A stretch of 64,000 nt of DNA from Ligula intestinalis. Lineage: Eukaryota; Platyhelminthes; Cestoda; Diphyllobothriidea; Diphyllobothriidae. Location of the stretch: NCBI GenBank assembly GCA_036362985.1, contig JAYGXS010000004.1:19672371-19736370 (forward strand), in the 5' to 3' direction. Both the position numbers and the translations under genes were made by a program. Shown here piece by piece: positions 1 to 10,250 of the stretch. Numbering within the stretch: position 1 is the first letter of the stretch; each line of letters begins with the position of its first letter. The notes beneath the pieces are model-generated. The model saw nothing but the letters and a program-made list of their open reading frames with translations, did not search any database and had not been told where the DNA came from.

Positions 1-300
1 ACGCTTTTCAATGCGGTCTTGTCTGTACAAACTATAATTATCTATGGCGAGTGTCGAGTCAGAAATAAGAGAGTGTGTCCAAGATTCAGTGACACAGAGC
101 ACATCTGGATCAAGCTCAAATGCTACTGTTTTAAGTTCTGTCATCTTATTAACAACTGATCTCGCATTGAGTGAGACTATACTGAGCGTATCCTTCAGAT
201 TCAGGTTACGCTCGTCAGTATTTATAAAAAAGGAAAACTTGGTGGCGGAAAGGGAAACGGCATGGGAGAAACAAAAGGCGGAAAGCAAATTGGCCCTGGT
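1..300 (-). pseudogene. LINE copy A ORF2, endonuclease N-terminus (partial)
   Basis: Open frame from about 300 down to the window edge encoding the first APE-type endonuclease block: SIVSLNARSVVNKM, then VLCVTESWTH and YRQDR. These align residue by residue with the ORF2 of the copy at 11471. A TAG at 301-303 closes the frame upstream, and there is no AUG before the NARS motif, so a normal independent start is not visible. The frame is -1 relative to ORF1. The rest of ORF2 is outside the window. Confidence 0.75.
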
Positions 301-1472
301 CTACAGTTTGTCAAGTAATTATTATCAAATGAACTGTGCATATTGTAGAAAGGCATATTAGAGGGGGCTCCATAGAAAGGGCAGCTGAAGTGTGGCATGG
401 GAAAACCAGGAGGGGGCATAAATATAGGATTTTGAGGCATTATATCAAAATTTGACGAAATATTGGCCTTCGAAAATTGCATGACTGGTTTTGAAAAACG
501 GTTAATTTTATAAGCTGGCTGAATTATTTGGAGATGTTGATGAGATTTGGGGATAGGAAAAGCGCTAGCTTGAGCAGTTGGGTCTTTGTTAGATACTGAG
601 TTATTATCGGTAATCATATTGCCGAATTTGAAAACTGACGTAGATTTACTAGGGGCGTTCATAGGTTTATCGGAATTTAAAGCTATCACAGACGTGGTTG
701 GCTTAGAAGGAGAACGATTTGACGAGGCTACAATCTCACTCGAATCACGAGTAAGGTGAATAGGAGAAGTATCAGGGGAAACTGACATTGACCCAGAGGG
801 ATGTGGGCTTACCTGAGCGGGAGGGCCGGCCTCAGAGACAACTTTTGGTTTTGTGGAACCGGAGCCAGTGTTCTCATTCGCTACTTTAGATAAAACTCAA
901 CGCTCCATTGGTGTTTTATCCCTGCATATGTAAAGTTTATTTTCCTTTAAATAGTTGGCTGACCGCTCATGTTGAGAGAATATCAGGTCTACTTCTATCG
1001 CCGAAAAAAGTTTTACGAGAATCGGCGGGTTTTTACTTCGGGATGAGAGTCTTTTAGCTTCTGCAACTTTAAAATTAAAGCCACAAGAGTAAAGAAACTG
1101 AACAGCAACATCTATAGGTTGTTTATCTTTCGAAGCATTTTTCAAAAGAAAATTAAAATTCCTTTTTTGCCGATCACGGTTCTCAGTGGACACCATATTG
1201 ACGAAAGGCTCTAGTTTCTCACATTGCTGAGAAGTGAGCGTGGATACCTTTCCATCAAAGATGGCACCAAGGACCGTAAACAGGCAAGCATATTGGTTAT
1301 AAAGCTTACTAAAGTTGTCTAAAGCATCAAGATTAAGTTTCTTCATGCTTAAGATGGGTTTATCGTTAGGAGAATCGGTATTCCAAGTTAATTTACGTCT
1401 CAGTTGTAGCTTGGGTATCATATTGAATAGAAAGTGAGTGGTAGGATATGTTCTAAGCAAAGTTATGCACAA
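222..1472 (-). pseudogene. LINE copy A ORF1 protein, one in-frame stop
   Basis: Product is the ORF1-type accessory (presumed RNA-binding) protein of a LINE. The frame is open from 1472 to 222 except for one TGA at 897-899, directly after the residues TPMER. The complete copy has another Arg there, so a CGA to TGA change is the likely cause. The first half holds the conserved block (DRQKR, SCGFNFKVAEA, RLSSRSKNPPILVKLFS) that also appears in the ORF1 at 10251. The second half is Pro/Phe/Ser-rich. It overlaps ORF2, which lies in the -1 frame. The start near 1472 is uncertain. Confidence 0.7.
225..231 (-). promoter_or_regulatory. Candidate -1 slippery heptamer TTTTTTA, LINE copy A
   Basis: Read in the ORF1 frame the last bases are T TTT TTA followed by the TAA stop at 222-224. 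This matches the X XXY YYZ rule for -1 frameshifting. A slip here would join ORF1 directly to the ORF2 frame. No downstream structure was assessed. Confidence 0.45.
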
Positions 1473-1490
1473 AATTGCGACAGAAAATTT

Positions 1491-1865
1491 GAATTACCGA
1501 AGAGGCTACGCAGGGTGACAAATATCTTTAATATTATATCGAGTAACACAAACTATTTCTTGCTGGAAATTGATAGAGTAACAAATTTTTAGATATTATT
1601 CAGTATTTACGCGATAGATTAGTTGCTTTTTACGTGAATCTACCGGAACTAGAATGAGGCTATGTCGGTGAAACAGTATAAAAATGTATATTTTGACCTA
1701 TCGGTAAAAAAGACAACTACCGGTATGTGCAGTTGCTAAAGGGTTAGATACACAAATAAATAACAACAATTAAGCTAGTAAATTCAGCAAGTAACGAGGA
1801 AATCTGATAAAAACATCCATGTTACTAAGCTTTGAAAGATAAGTTGCGCAACTTGACCTTGACCT
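1491..1865. other. Unassigned AT-rich sequence
   Basis: I see no gene or recognisable repeat. It may include the 5' untranslated part of LINE copy A. A few scattered ACCGGT/ATCGGT words occur without regular spacing. Confidence 0.4.
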
Positions 1866-2264
1866 TTGAAGAAATTGCAAAGACAGTTGAAAGACCAGTC
1901 TACTAGTTCATTATCGGTGCACCTGAGAATCGCAGAGATTTTCGAATTAGCGTCTAAGATTCGTCTTACACGTGACAAACATAGGGAATCATGCGCACTC
2001 AGCGAGTTAAACTCTGCAAAATCGATTGCCTAACTGTTCCGCCGTCGGTCCTCCGCTAAACGAGGTCACGAAATCCCCCCCTTACTGAATGAAAATATAA
2101 ACTTTGTACAAGATGAGTCTGAGAAGGCCGAACTGTTCAATGCATTCTTTGCAAAGCACCTTATGACGGAATCTAAACCGGTCCCGGCGTTTCAGCCATG
2201 CTCAGTCAATACCATCAGTACCATAGATTTCTCCATAGAAGTAATTCGTAAGCACATTATCCGA
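1866..2264 (+). mobile_element. CR1-like LINE fragment (ORF2, endonuclease-RT linker)
   Basis: Nearly identical to positions 12474-12871 of the complete LINE, with about 14 differences over 399 bases by eye. It covers the segment between endonuclease and reverse transcriptase. It has its own stops (for example TAA in place of CAA near 2031). Both ends are abrupt: the right end joins straight onto the 3' end of the gypsy pol frame at 2265. This is a truncated, dead copy or a rearranged scrap. Confidence 0.85.
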
Positions 2265-3514
2265 CATCAAACAGCATGGCGCATCTGTACGCTGTTATCG
2301 TCTCCTCAATCAAGTCCTGAAACCCTGCTCAGTATTCAAGAACAAAGACCGGTGTGCTGACGGAAAGCTTGCCATGAGAGACAGGTGGAAGTGGCTGAGG
2401 GGACGCCAGATTAGTAGGCAGCAGCGCATGGAACTTCGTTCGAAGTTTCCGGCCCATCAAGGATTCGGCGGGAGAGACACCACCAGGAGACGCCGCGTTA
2501 GGTGTGGTCCTGTAGGATAACAGGAAGGCCTGGAGTATCTCGTCCGTAGTTCCCTCCCCACGATCGTTCAACAGGGCTCGTTTGAAGGTGTCGACAAAGC
2601 GTTCCGCCTGACCGTTGGATTGAGGATGGGAGGGTGGGGAGCGCAGATGCTGGATGTTGTGTTGGCGGCAGAAATCCTCAAACGTCGATGAGGTAAATTG
2701 CAAGGCATTATCCGACACCAGGACATCCTGTAGTCTTTGTTGGCTGAAGATGCGCCGGAGGAAGGCGATAGTGGCAAAGGTGGGTGCCGGATGTAGCGGT
2801 GCAATCTCGGGTCATTTTGAGTAGGCGTCAACCACGACTAGGTAAGTGACACCGTCGAGTGGGCCAGCGAAGTCGAGGTGCACACGAGACCAAAGCCTCT
2901 CCGGAGTTTTCCATGGCACTGGTGGTTGACGAGCGGGCACTTTGGCAGCTTGCTGACAACGGGAACAGCGCTGAACGAGAGTGTCGATGTCACTGTCAAT
3001 ACCTGGCCAGTAGACAAAACTGCGAGCGATGGACTTCCTTCGACTGGCACTAGGGTGAGCAGCATGAAACTGGCGAAGCAAAACAGGTCGAGGGGAAGGA
3101 GGAATGACCAAACAGTCTGAATAAGTTAGGCAGGAATCCACCATAGACAGCGACGCTCTACGCAGGAAGAGCTGGCGAAGACCGCCAGTAAGAGCAGAGG
3201 TGGGCCGACTGTTTTGCACATATAAGATAGCTTGTCGAAGCACGGGATCCTGTTCGATAGTGCATCGGATGTCGGCGGCAGTTAGAGGAATGCCTCATAT
3301 GGTGTTCAAAAGCTGACGGCGCGCTCCATCCTCAATCGAAATAGCAGCAATCACCATATCTTCTTCGGGTTCCTGCTGATTACAGATGAGGCCGGAAAGA
3401 GTGTCAGCCTGGTCAAAGTCAGTAGTGCGACAGTAACGGATATCAAAATCGTAACTGAGAGGGATGGTTGCCCATCGTTGAAGTTGGCTGGCTCAATAGA
3501 CTGGGATGCCCCAG
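2265..3514 (-). pseudogene. Gypsy element 1: RNase H tail and integrase
   Basis: Reading leftward from about 3505 the frame shows LQRWATI and YDFDIRY (end of RNase H), an HHCC zinc-binding block ending CSRCQQAAK, the integrase core start LDFAGPLDGVTYLVVVDAYSK, then SDNALQFTS and SPPSHPQSNGQAERF with the catalytic Glu, and a C-terminal GRKLRT region. The frame is constant but has stops: TGA at 2812-2814 (a Trp codon is expected), TGA in the VLEY region at 2329, and one near 3297. The order RT/RH-IN identifies Ty3/gypsy. Not functional. Confidence 0.85.
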
Positions 3515-4013
3515 TGTCGCTTTCTTCATATCCGGCTTACGTTTGTGCGGCCTTTGGTGTGTTATTCTGTGTCTATTTCCTGTGCATTATGCATCAATTA
3601 AATATGTTATACCATTAATGGTTTATTATACGATTATCAAGGCATAAACCGGTATATTAACAGATTATCATTTCTATTGCCTAAAAGTACAGATAAACCG
3701 CTTCTATATCATTTTTTATTGTTGGTGGGTAGCAATGGTTAAACGTAAGTATCACGGTTTTCACCCGAGCACTGTATACAAACGGATTGTACGCCGGAGG
3801 AAGGCGTATGATGCTGAGATGGAGAACGCTTCCGTTCTCCCATCGTCGTCGGTGGTGAATCAATCACCAGAATTGGAAATGCCTGAATTAAGCCCGGAAG
3901 TCCTTTTTACGAAGTGTTCGCGAAAACATCGAGGGGTGCACCCACGTAGCCTCACAGGTGTTCAGACGCTTTTCTGAAAAACGGCTCGCTAGGTTACGGC
4001 CAGCTTCACTATT
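3515..4013 (+). repeat. Repeat X, copy 1 (uninterrupted)
   Basis: A segment of about 495 bp lying inside gypsy element 1 in opposite orientation. It contains a non-coding part (3515-3734) and an 80-codon open frame (3735-3977). The same sequence occurs inverted as copy 2, split into 6108-6393 and 16438-16665 by gypsy element 2. Copy 1 reads through the insertion point (GGTAG at 3728-3732) and is therefore the paralogous empty site. Its class is unknown to me. Confidence 0.8.
3735..3977 (+). CDS. 80-codon open frame of repeat X, unknown protein
   Basis: Starts with a true ATG and ends at TGA. The product is basic at its N-terminus (MVKRKYHGFHPSTVYKRIVR) and acidic and Pro-rich later (PELEMPELSPE). 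The inverted copy at 6144-6386 keeps the same length and nearly all residues, with no stop. That is more conservation than expected for neutral repeat DNA of this divergence, though the comparison is by eye only. It could be a first exon or N-terminus of a transposase: CACAG/GTG at about 3954-3959 resembles a splice donor. I do not recognise the family. Confidence 0.45.
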   Translation: MVKRKYHGFHPSTVYKRIVRRRKAYDAEMENASVLPSSSVVNQSPELEMPELSPEVLFTKCSRKHRGVHPRSLTGVQTLF

Positions 4014-5468
4014 GGGTGCCCATTCCGAGTACTGCATAGGCTCAATACTGTCAGCCCTCTGTAGTCGATCTACTGCTTCTTCGACCTTCGGTGCCACTGC
4101 ATAGGGAACTGAACGGGCCTTGAAGAACCGTGGCTGAAATTCTGTTTTGAAATGAAATTTGATGGGTGGACCACGATAGTGCGAAACAGAGTCGTCCTGA
4201 AATAATTCTTCATGACTCATTACCAAGGAATCAAGAGCGGGGTTAACCCCAATTTGATGTACGTAGGATAGCACAGAAGGCACACATTTTATCCAGTTCC
4301 GTCCGAGGAGATTTGGTTGTTGGCTTCCTCTGACAACGTGAACCGGCAAGTAAGGGAGTTCGCCATCATGTTCAACTTCTGCCGTAAGGACCCCTTGAAT
4401 GGCTACGCCCTGCCCCGCGTAACTACGAAAAGTGGAGCGAGCTGGAAGGATATGGGGAATTTTCCTAAGAGAAGCTTCATTGATGACCGTAACGGCTGAA
4501 CCATTATCGATTTCAAACTGCACTGGATGGTGATCCACCGGAAGTGTGATGGTGTAGGGTGACTGGAGCGGTTTGTCTGCTGAAGACACTTGAAGTATCG
4601 CTTCGTCATCCTCAGCTGAGTTAGAGTAGGTGGCGTGCATTTTTGTGTTCGTCCATTTTTTGGAAAAACAGACTTGTTCTGTATGGCCCATTTTCTAACA
4701 AATTTGACAAACCGTCTTTTGGTGCTTACAGTCAGACCAACAGATATGGTGCTGACCACAACGGTAGCAGGATAGTAGTTGTTTAGAAGGCGCTGGTGGT
4801 TCCCGTTTAGATGAAAACCCGGCCGTGTTGACTAGGGAGATCGCTAAATCAGGTTCGACGGAGGCTATAACTCCCGTATTTGGTTGATGCAGATGCTGGA
4901 GGTTTTGCTGTACGTCCTCTTGATGATGGATGATATCACGGGCTTTCTCCCATGATAAATCTTCCTTTCCAGATAACACCTTCTCCCGGGCCTTTTCATT
5001 CGTCAAACCCACAAGCAACTGCTGCACCAGCATCGTCTGCTCGAACTTGGATGCCGCAATCTCGGTGTATCTGCAGTCCTGTACGGCGAGTGTAAGGTTT
5101 GTAATGAAATCGCCAATGCGTTGGCCAGATTCCTGACGCATTTGACAAAACCGATATCGGCTAAAGAAGATGTTGTCCTTTCCGCCCCACATTGTTTTGA
5201 GCTTAGAGAATGCTGTTGGAAGATCAGCAGACTCTTGTAATTTAAGTGCGTCAAAGTAACGCTGTCCCAGCTCTTCGAGATGGGTACGGAGGAGTTTCAA
5301 CGTCGACGTAACGTCTAGTTTAATAGTCGGAGACAGCATTGGAATAAGTTGAATATAATCCTCAAATGTCTTTTTTCCATTGTAACCACGAGTCATTTGA
5401 GGGTTTCGGAACGCCTTTCGGCCAGAAAGGGGACGGTGTAGGTAATAAAGAGACCATGTTCGTTGCAC
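4014..5468 (-). pseudogene. Gypsy element 1: gag, zinc knuckle, protease-like region
   Basis: Gag-like frame from about 5468 (capsid-type region with RYRFCQMRQESGQRIGDF and LLVGLTNEKAREKVL) followed by Cys-His motifs, the second being CQIC-stop-KMGHTEQVC, an exact CX2CX4HX4C knuckle apart from a TAG at 4695-4697. The same frame continues into a retropepsin-like block around 4490 where the active site reads FEIDNGSAVTVI instead of DTGS, and then the RT start (ADSIEPMQYSEWA). At 4013 the frame runs into repeat X. One stop plus the Asn in the active site indicate an inactive copy. Confidence 0.8.
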
Positions 5469-5685
5469 TTGCGTTGCCGATGTTATGCATTCAAAACAGA
5501 AGGCAGTTTGTAGGCAGAAGGTTGTATAGGCAAAACAGAAGGGTGTCCGTCAGCAGGGGGTGTGCTGTAGGACATGTAAGGAGTTTTTGTGTGTGAGTCA
5601 TGTTCAGCAAGGGGATTTATGGTGAGGCTTAAACGTCATTGGCTGAAAGGTACCCAGTCAGAGTAGAGTAGGGCGTCACGCGTTC

Positions 5686-5709
5686 GCGCTAGGCAATTAT
5701 GCCTAGCGC
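5686..5709. repeat. Perfect 10-bp inverted repeat with 4-nt loop
   Basis: GCGCTAGGCA, a 4-base ATTA loop, then TGCCTAGCGC. It lies upstream of the gag frame of gypsy element 1, where an LTR or leader would be expected. It could form a hairpin or bind a dimeric protein. No function can be read from sequence. Confidence 0.7.
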
Positions 5710-5720
5710 AAACTATCCCG

Positions 5721-6107
5721 ACGTCCCATGCGGGCCGACATAGCAACTATGAATTGCAAGTGTGTAGTAGAGGAATGAGAGAAAATTGGCCGTCAATGTT
5801 AAAGGCTATGCATTTACAGACGATATCGCCCAGCATACCATCTAATGGCACGGCTGATAAAGCAGAAGATTTAAAACATGTACATATCGGAAGAGCGAAT
5901 GTGAGTGAGTGTAAAAGGTCGTCAGTGTCACTAAAATGTCGATATTTTATGGTCATAGCCGTCACAGATGTCCAGATGCACGGCTTATGTCCAATAAGTA
6001 CGACATTATTGGGTGACCCTATGGACAGAACATAGCCCTTGTGAAAAATCGCGATGGATCGCTTAGGCAGTTTGAAAGGCCGTGCGACTCCCTCATCATC
6101 TTCTAAC
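5721..6107 (-). other. Unassigned segment with an open frame (5747-6163, minus)
   Basis: Between gypsy element 1 and repeat X copy 2. A 138-codon minus-strand open frame (5747-6163) begins inside repeat X and continues through this segment. It includes GVARPFKLPKRS and IGSPNNVVLIGHK, which I do not recognise. It could be the continuation of the unit that repeat X belongs to, since copy 1 is cut exactly where this segment would start. It may equally be chance. Confidence 0.3.
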
Positions 6108-6393
6108 AATAGTGAAGCTGGCCGTAACCTAGCGAGCCATTTTTCAGAAAAGCGTCTGAACACCTGTGAGGCTACGCGGGTGCACCCCTCGATATTTTCG
6201 CGAACACTTCATAAAAAAGACTTCCGGGCTTAATTCAGGCATTTTCAATTCTGGTGATTGATTCATCACCGACGACGATGAGAGAACGGAAGCGTTCTCC
6301 ATCTTAGCATCATACGCCTTCCTCCGGCGTACAATCCGTTTGTATACAGCGCTCGGGTGAAAACCATGATACTTACGTTTAACCATTGCTACC
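6108..6393 (-). repeat. Repeat X, copy 2, downstream half
   Basis: Inverted match to 3728-4013. It contains the 80-codon open frame and stops exactly at the 5' LTR of gypsy element 2, its last five bases being the target duplication CTACC (6389-6393). The other half is at 16438-16665. Confidence 0.85.
6144..6386 (-). CDS. 80-codon open frame of repeat X, copy 2
   Basis: Same length as the frame at 3735-3977. It starts MVKRKYHGFHPSAVYKRIVR and ends SLTGVQTLF. About ten residues differ from copy 1, mostly conservatively (for example E/K, P/S, V/M, H/Y). Its upstream region is displaced 10 kb away by the gypsy insertion immediately before the start codon, so it is unlikely to be expressed from its own promoter. 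Confidence 0.4.
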   Translation of the reverse strand: MVKRKYHGFHPSAVYKRIVRRRKAYDAKMENASVLSSSSVMNQSPELKMPELSPEVFFMKCSRKYRGVHPRSLTGVQTLF

Positions 6394-6849
6394 TGTAATA
6401 CAGCTGAACTAAATTGGCACAACCGTTTTCCTGTGTTTTGCTAAAGTGGTCTGGATCCGGTTGTTCAGAGGTCGTACAGTGTGTTTTTCTTGTGGTTCTT
6501 TTGTAGAATCAACTGTGGCCAACCTTATCCCATCCTTCGTAGCAGCCTCCAGCTCTACACTCCCTTTGGACTGTCAGCCTACGATTCCAGACCGTATTGT
6601 CCGTGAGATTTCCCCGTTACCACTTTCCAGCACTGTATACCCTGGTTTCCCTTTCTCCATCTGTATAGACAATAAACCATTCTTATATCTCCCACTGCTT
6701 CATTCCTCATCAGAAGTATGGGTGATATCAATGTGGATTACGCTGAGAACCTCCAACGTGAGCCTTTTAGCTCTGAAATTATACTGAAGACGCACGAAGG
6801 AACTCCTGCTTCAACATCAGAACATACTCTACGAGTGGAGGGCGCTACA
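6394..6849 (+). repeat. 5' LTR of gypsy element 2
   Basis: 456 bp, TG...CA ends, with AATAAA at about 6670. Roughly 27 differences from the 3' LTR by eye (about 94% identity), so the insertion is not recent. The gag open frame begins inside this LTR at 6718. Confidence 0.95.
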
Positions 6850-9800
6850 CTGTTGGCACCGGTGCCTACGAACTCCACTACTCGGAATGCAGTTTGTTCT
6901 TCCGGCACTAGTCTTCAGCTCAAATTGTCCGGATATAACGAAAAAGGGGATTTTTCGACCTGGCTACGCCGTGCGCAGTTTCAAGTCCTGGTAGTGCGTA
7001 GCCAGGATAGAAGCATGGCTATCTTACAAGGCCTGACGAAGTCCCAGTTGGACAAGGCCTTGGATGCCGGCCTCGACGAGGACACACCAGTGGAAGAACT
7101 GTGCCGGCAGTTGAAGAATCTACTCAAACCGAAGATATCAAAAGGGGCGGCACTGGACCAGATGTATACACGATGTATACTACCGGCCGAAACCCCGAAT
7201 GAGTATGCAGCGAAATTACGGCGTCTTTGCAGAGCAGCCTATCCCTTTGTCTCCGAGACGGACTGTCATGACGCAGCCCTACACTTCTTTGTGAAGAATC
7301 TAAATCCAATGGAGCTGCGTCATTCACTGCTCCTTCAACCACCCCAGAATTTGCAGGAGGCGGTGAGCCGAGTAGAACACTACTCGGAAGTGACACAGTT
7401 AACGAAGCCTACTACTCAACCAGTCCAGCCGACTGCCCCACAAAACCCAATACGAGGACCACAGAACAACAACTGGCGCCGGTTCAGCTATAACCGGCCA
7501 AACCGGGCCGCATCATACCAACGGCCACAGTTCCCCAAACGTGGAGGGTATAATCGTTTTCCAAACCCACAAGTCTGTGCATACGACAATGAACGAGCAC
7601 CTTCCTTCGGCGAACAAACCACACCGGGTACGTACTCGATTCCACTTGCATCTCAATTTCATACATTGGTAGAACCATTTTGTACTGAACTTTACGTAAA
7701 TGCTAAGCTTGTTAAAGCTCTAATCGACACTGGGGTGAGTAGATCATTAGTAAACCCGCGAGTACTGTCACGTTGACAGCACTTAAAACTAGACAAAAGG
7801 TCGAGTAAACTGTGCTTAATGACAGCGAACGGTTCTTGGCTAGCTTGCGTTGGATCTCTGCCTTTACAGTTAATGTTTCGGTCTGGTCTAAAAGAGGACA
7901 CGTTCCTAGTTGTACCAAACCTAACATGGGATGTATTACTGGGGGTGGACTTCCTTGACCGCCATGAGTGCATGATCCACGTTAAACAACGAACGATTAC
8001 ATTTAACCAGGCGAAATGCACGAGAGAGGCTACATTACCGACCTTCGATGAAGAGCTAGTCTGTGCAGCCATCCAAGCCGTTGTTGCACTGCCGGCCATC
8101 AACATCGACACGATATTGCCGGACAGTAAAGATATTCCTGGCAACACCCGAGAAGCTTAACGATCACTGTTAGAAGAGTTTGCTGATGTCTTCACTTGGG
8201 ACGAAGCATCTTTAGGCCACACCGCGTACCTACGAAACGCCATCGAAACAGACACCACCAAACCAGTTTGGCAACCGCCGCGGCGAAAACCTGTTCACTC
8301 TAACGAAGAAGTCAACCAACTTTTTGATGTAATGGTCAAGAATAAGGTCATACGTCCATCAAAGTCACCATGGGCATCCCCGGTGACACTCGTAGCGAAA
8401 AAGAACCGGACGTTGCATTTTTGTATCGATTACAGGCGACTAAACGCAGTGACTACACGAGATTTGTTCTCCCTATCCCGCATTGACGTGACCCTCAATG
8501 CATTAGCTGGCGCCTGCTGGTTTTAGACATAAGACCTAAAATCGGGATACTGGCAAGTAGAAGTTGAACCGGCAGACCATCACAAAACTGCGTTTATGGT
8601 TCCTCAAGGCCTCTTCGAATTCGAAACGATGCCATTCGGACTATGCAATGCACCGGCCACTTTCTAACGGTTGATGCAGGTCGTAGTGGCACACCTACTA
8701 CCAACGCAGTGTCTCATATATTTAGATGATGTAATTGTGTTCGGCCACACAATAGCACACCACAACGAAAATTTACTAGCAGTGTTAACAGCCCTACGCG
8801 ACGCAGGACTGCGGCTAAATCCTCAGAAGTGTACCTTTTTAAAGGATAAGGTTACATACTTAGGTCATGAAATATGTAGAGAAGGCATCCACGCTTCTCC
8901 GGAAAAAATAAATGCGGTAAAAGTATGGCCCACTCCTAAATCCGTAACCGAAGTGCGCAGTTTCATTGGATTGGCATCATATTATCGGAAATTTATCCTA
9001 CACTTCACCGAAATCACGCAACCACTGCATCGCCTAACAGAAAAAGGTCGAAAGTTTAGCTGGACTACAGAATGTCAAAGTGCCTTTGACGAACAGAAGG
9101 GTCTCCTGGTATCCGCGCCTATACTCACACTCCCCAACACGGACGCCGATGCATCAGAATTTATCCTTGATACAGATGCCAGCGATTTCGCCATAGGTGC
9201 AGTATTATCGCAGGCCGATTCAAGTGGAAATGAGCGGCTAATATGCTTCGCCAGTAGGACGTTGTCAGGAACAGAACGTAACTATTCCGTTCATCGTCGC
9301 GAGCTATTGGCTCTCGTAAATTTTGCGAAACGGTTTCGTGCATTCTTGATTGGTAAACCTTTCCTCGCCCACACGGATCACAAAGCTTTACAATGGTTAC
9401 AAACTACGAAAGATCTGGAAGGGCATTATGCCAGGTGGCAGGAATCGCTACAAAAATTTACGTTTAAATGCCAATACCGACCAGGGACTAAACACACTAA
9501 CGCTGATGCGTTGTCACGACGCTCTACCGAGATATATGATGCCGACCAGATACTCAATACTACTGTAAATTCGATTCACATAAGCGAACCCACCCGGTAC
9601 CATTGGGTTGTGGCACAGAGCACCGATCCGAACACGGATCTGATTTACGATCAGCTACTCAAGGGTCGACACCGACCGACGGTCGATGACCTCAAAGGAT
9701 CATCAGAAGCCGCACAGGCCCTACGCAACCAGTGGCCTCACCTCTGCATGGATACTGAGTTTCCGTTCCTCAAGGATCCCATTAGTTCCCCACCTTGCAT

Positions 9801-9947
9801 TGTGGTACCAGGAAGTATGGTAATTCCGATCTTAATGGATGTACACCAGGAGCTAGGGCATGTAGGGCAGACTAGGATAGAAATAGCAGCTCGACAGAGA
9901 TTCTGGTGGCCCAAATTACGTCAGCAAGTTATTACATTTTACAATAC
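6718..9947 (+). pseudogene. Gypsy element 2 gag-PR-RT-RH-IN (N part), several stops
   Basis: One reading frame runs from 6718 to the LINE insertion. It has capsid-like gag (6880-7400), an Arg/Asn/Pro-rich segment with no CCHC knuckle, a protease with LIDTGVSRSLV near 7722, RT with YLDD at 8719-8730, RNase H (ILDTDASDFAIGAVLSQ, later HTDHKALQWL and NADALSRR), and the His-His half of the integrase zinc finger (HQELGHVGQ). Stops interrupt it at 7774, 8158, 8524, 8530 and 8665. The first ATG (6718) is inside the 5' LTR; the next in-frame ATG is at about 7015. The constant frame suggests a former single gag-pol polyprotein. Confidence 0.9.
6854..6871 (+). promoter_or_regulatory. Candidate primer-binding site of gypsy element 2
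   Basis: Four bases after the LTR the sequence starts TGG, as expected for a tRNA 3'-end complement. Positions 6855-6866 are a perfect 12-bp palindrome GGCACCGGTGCC. I cannot name the tRNA. Confidence 0.4.
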
Positions 9948-10250
9948 TGACTGACTGACTGACTGACTTTGAACGCGGTTTGTTCAAATTCGAAGATAAG
10001 TGAAGCTTTATATAAATTGATTTATATAAGAGAAGAAACGACTCAAAGTCTTTGGTTTTCTTAAATAAATTATCAGTAAGTAACATTTGACTATCTTAGC
10101 CAAAATCTGCTACCAAACTCCTTCGTTGATTTGGTCAGATATTGTCCTCTGTTTCATAGAACGCTGTACAAATCATTTGTTTTGTACTTCTAGTATTATT
10201 CTGAATTCCCAACTGTTTTCGTGATTAGTCTACTTGTTGCTTCGAAAAGT

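Larger units (their letters stand above)
1..1490 (-). mobile_element. CR1-like LINE copy A (5' part, cut by window edge)
   Basis: Minus-strand non-LTR retrotransposon of the same family as the complete copy at 9948-14918. It carries a diverged ORF1 (222-1472), then the start of ORF2 with the first endonuclease block, and leaves the window at position 1. The ORF1 block ending NPPILVKLFS and the endonuclease block with NARS and TESW are shared with the other copy, but the two have diverged widely at the DNA level, so they are not recent duplicates. The 5' boundary near 1490 is a guess: no target duplication was found because the other end is outside the window. The CR1/Jockey-group assignment rests on the endonuclease and RT motifs of the complete copy. 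Confidence 0.8.
2265..5720 (-). mobile_element. Broken Ty3/gypsy element 1 (gag-PR and RH-IN, RT missing)
   Basis: Minus-strand LTR retrotransposon remains. From right to left it has gag with a zinc knuckle, an aspartic-protease-like segment, the first residues of RT, then a foreign segment (3515-4013), then the RNase H tail and integrase. Most of RT and RNase H (about 1 kb) is gone. The integrase end abuts a LINE scrap at 2264/2265, so the 3' LTR is missing. No LTR pair could be identified, and the right limit near 5720 is approximate. Confidence 0.8.

Noticed and set aside
3888..4013. C-terminal tail of the gypsy protease frame as real protein
   Set aside because: It is antisense repeat X read through by chance after the RT start was cut.
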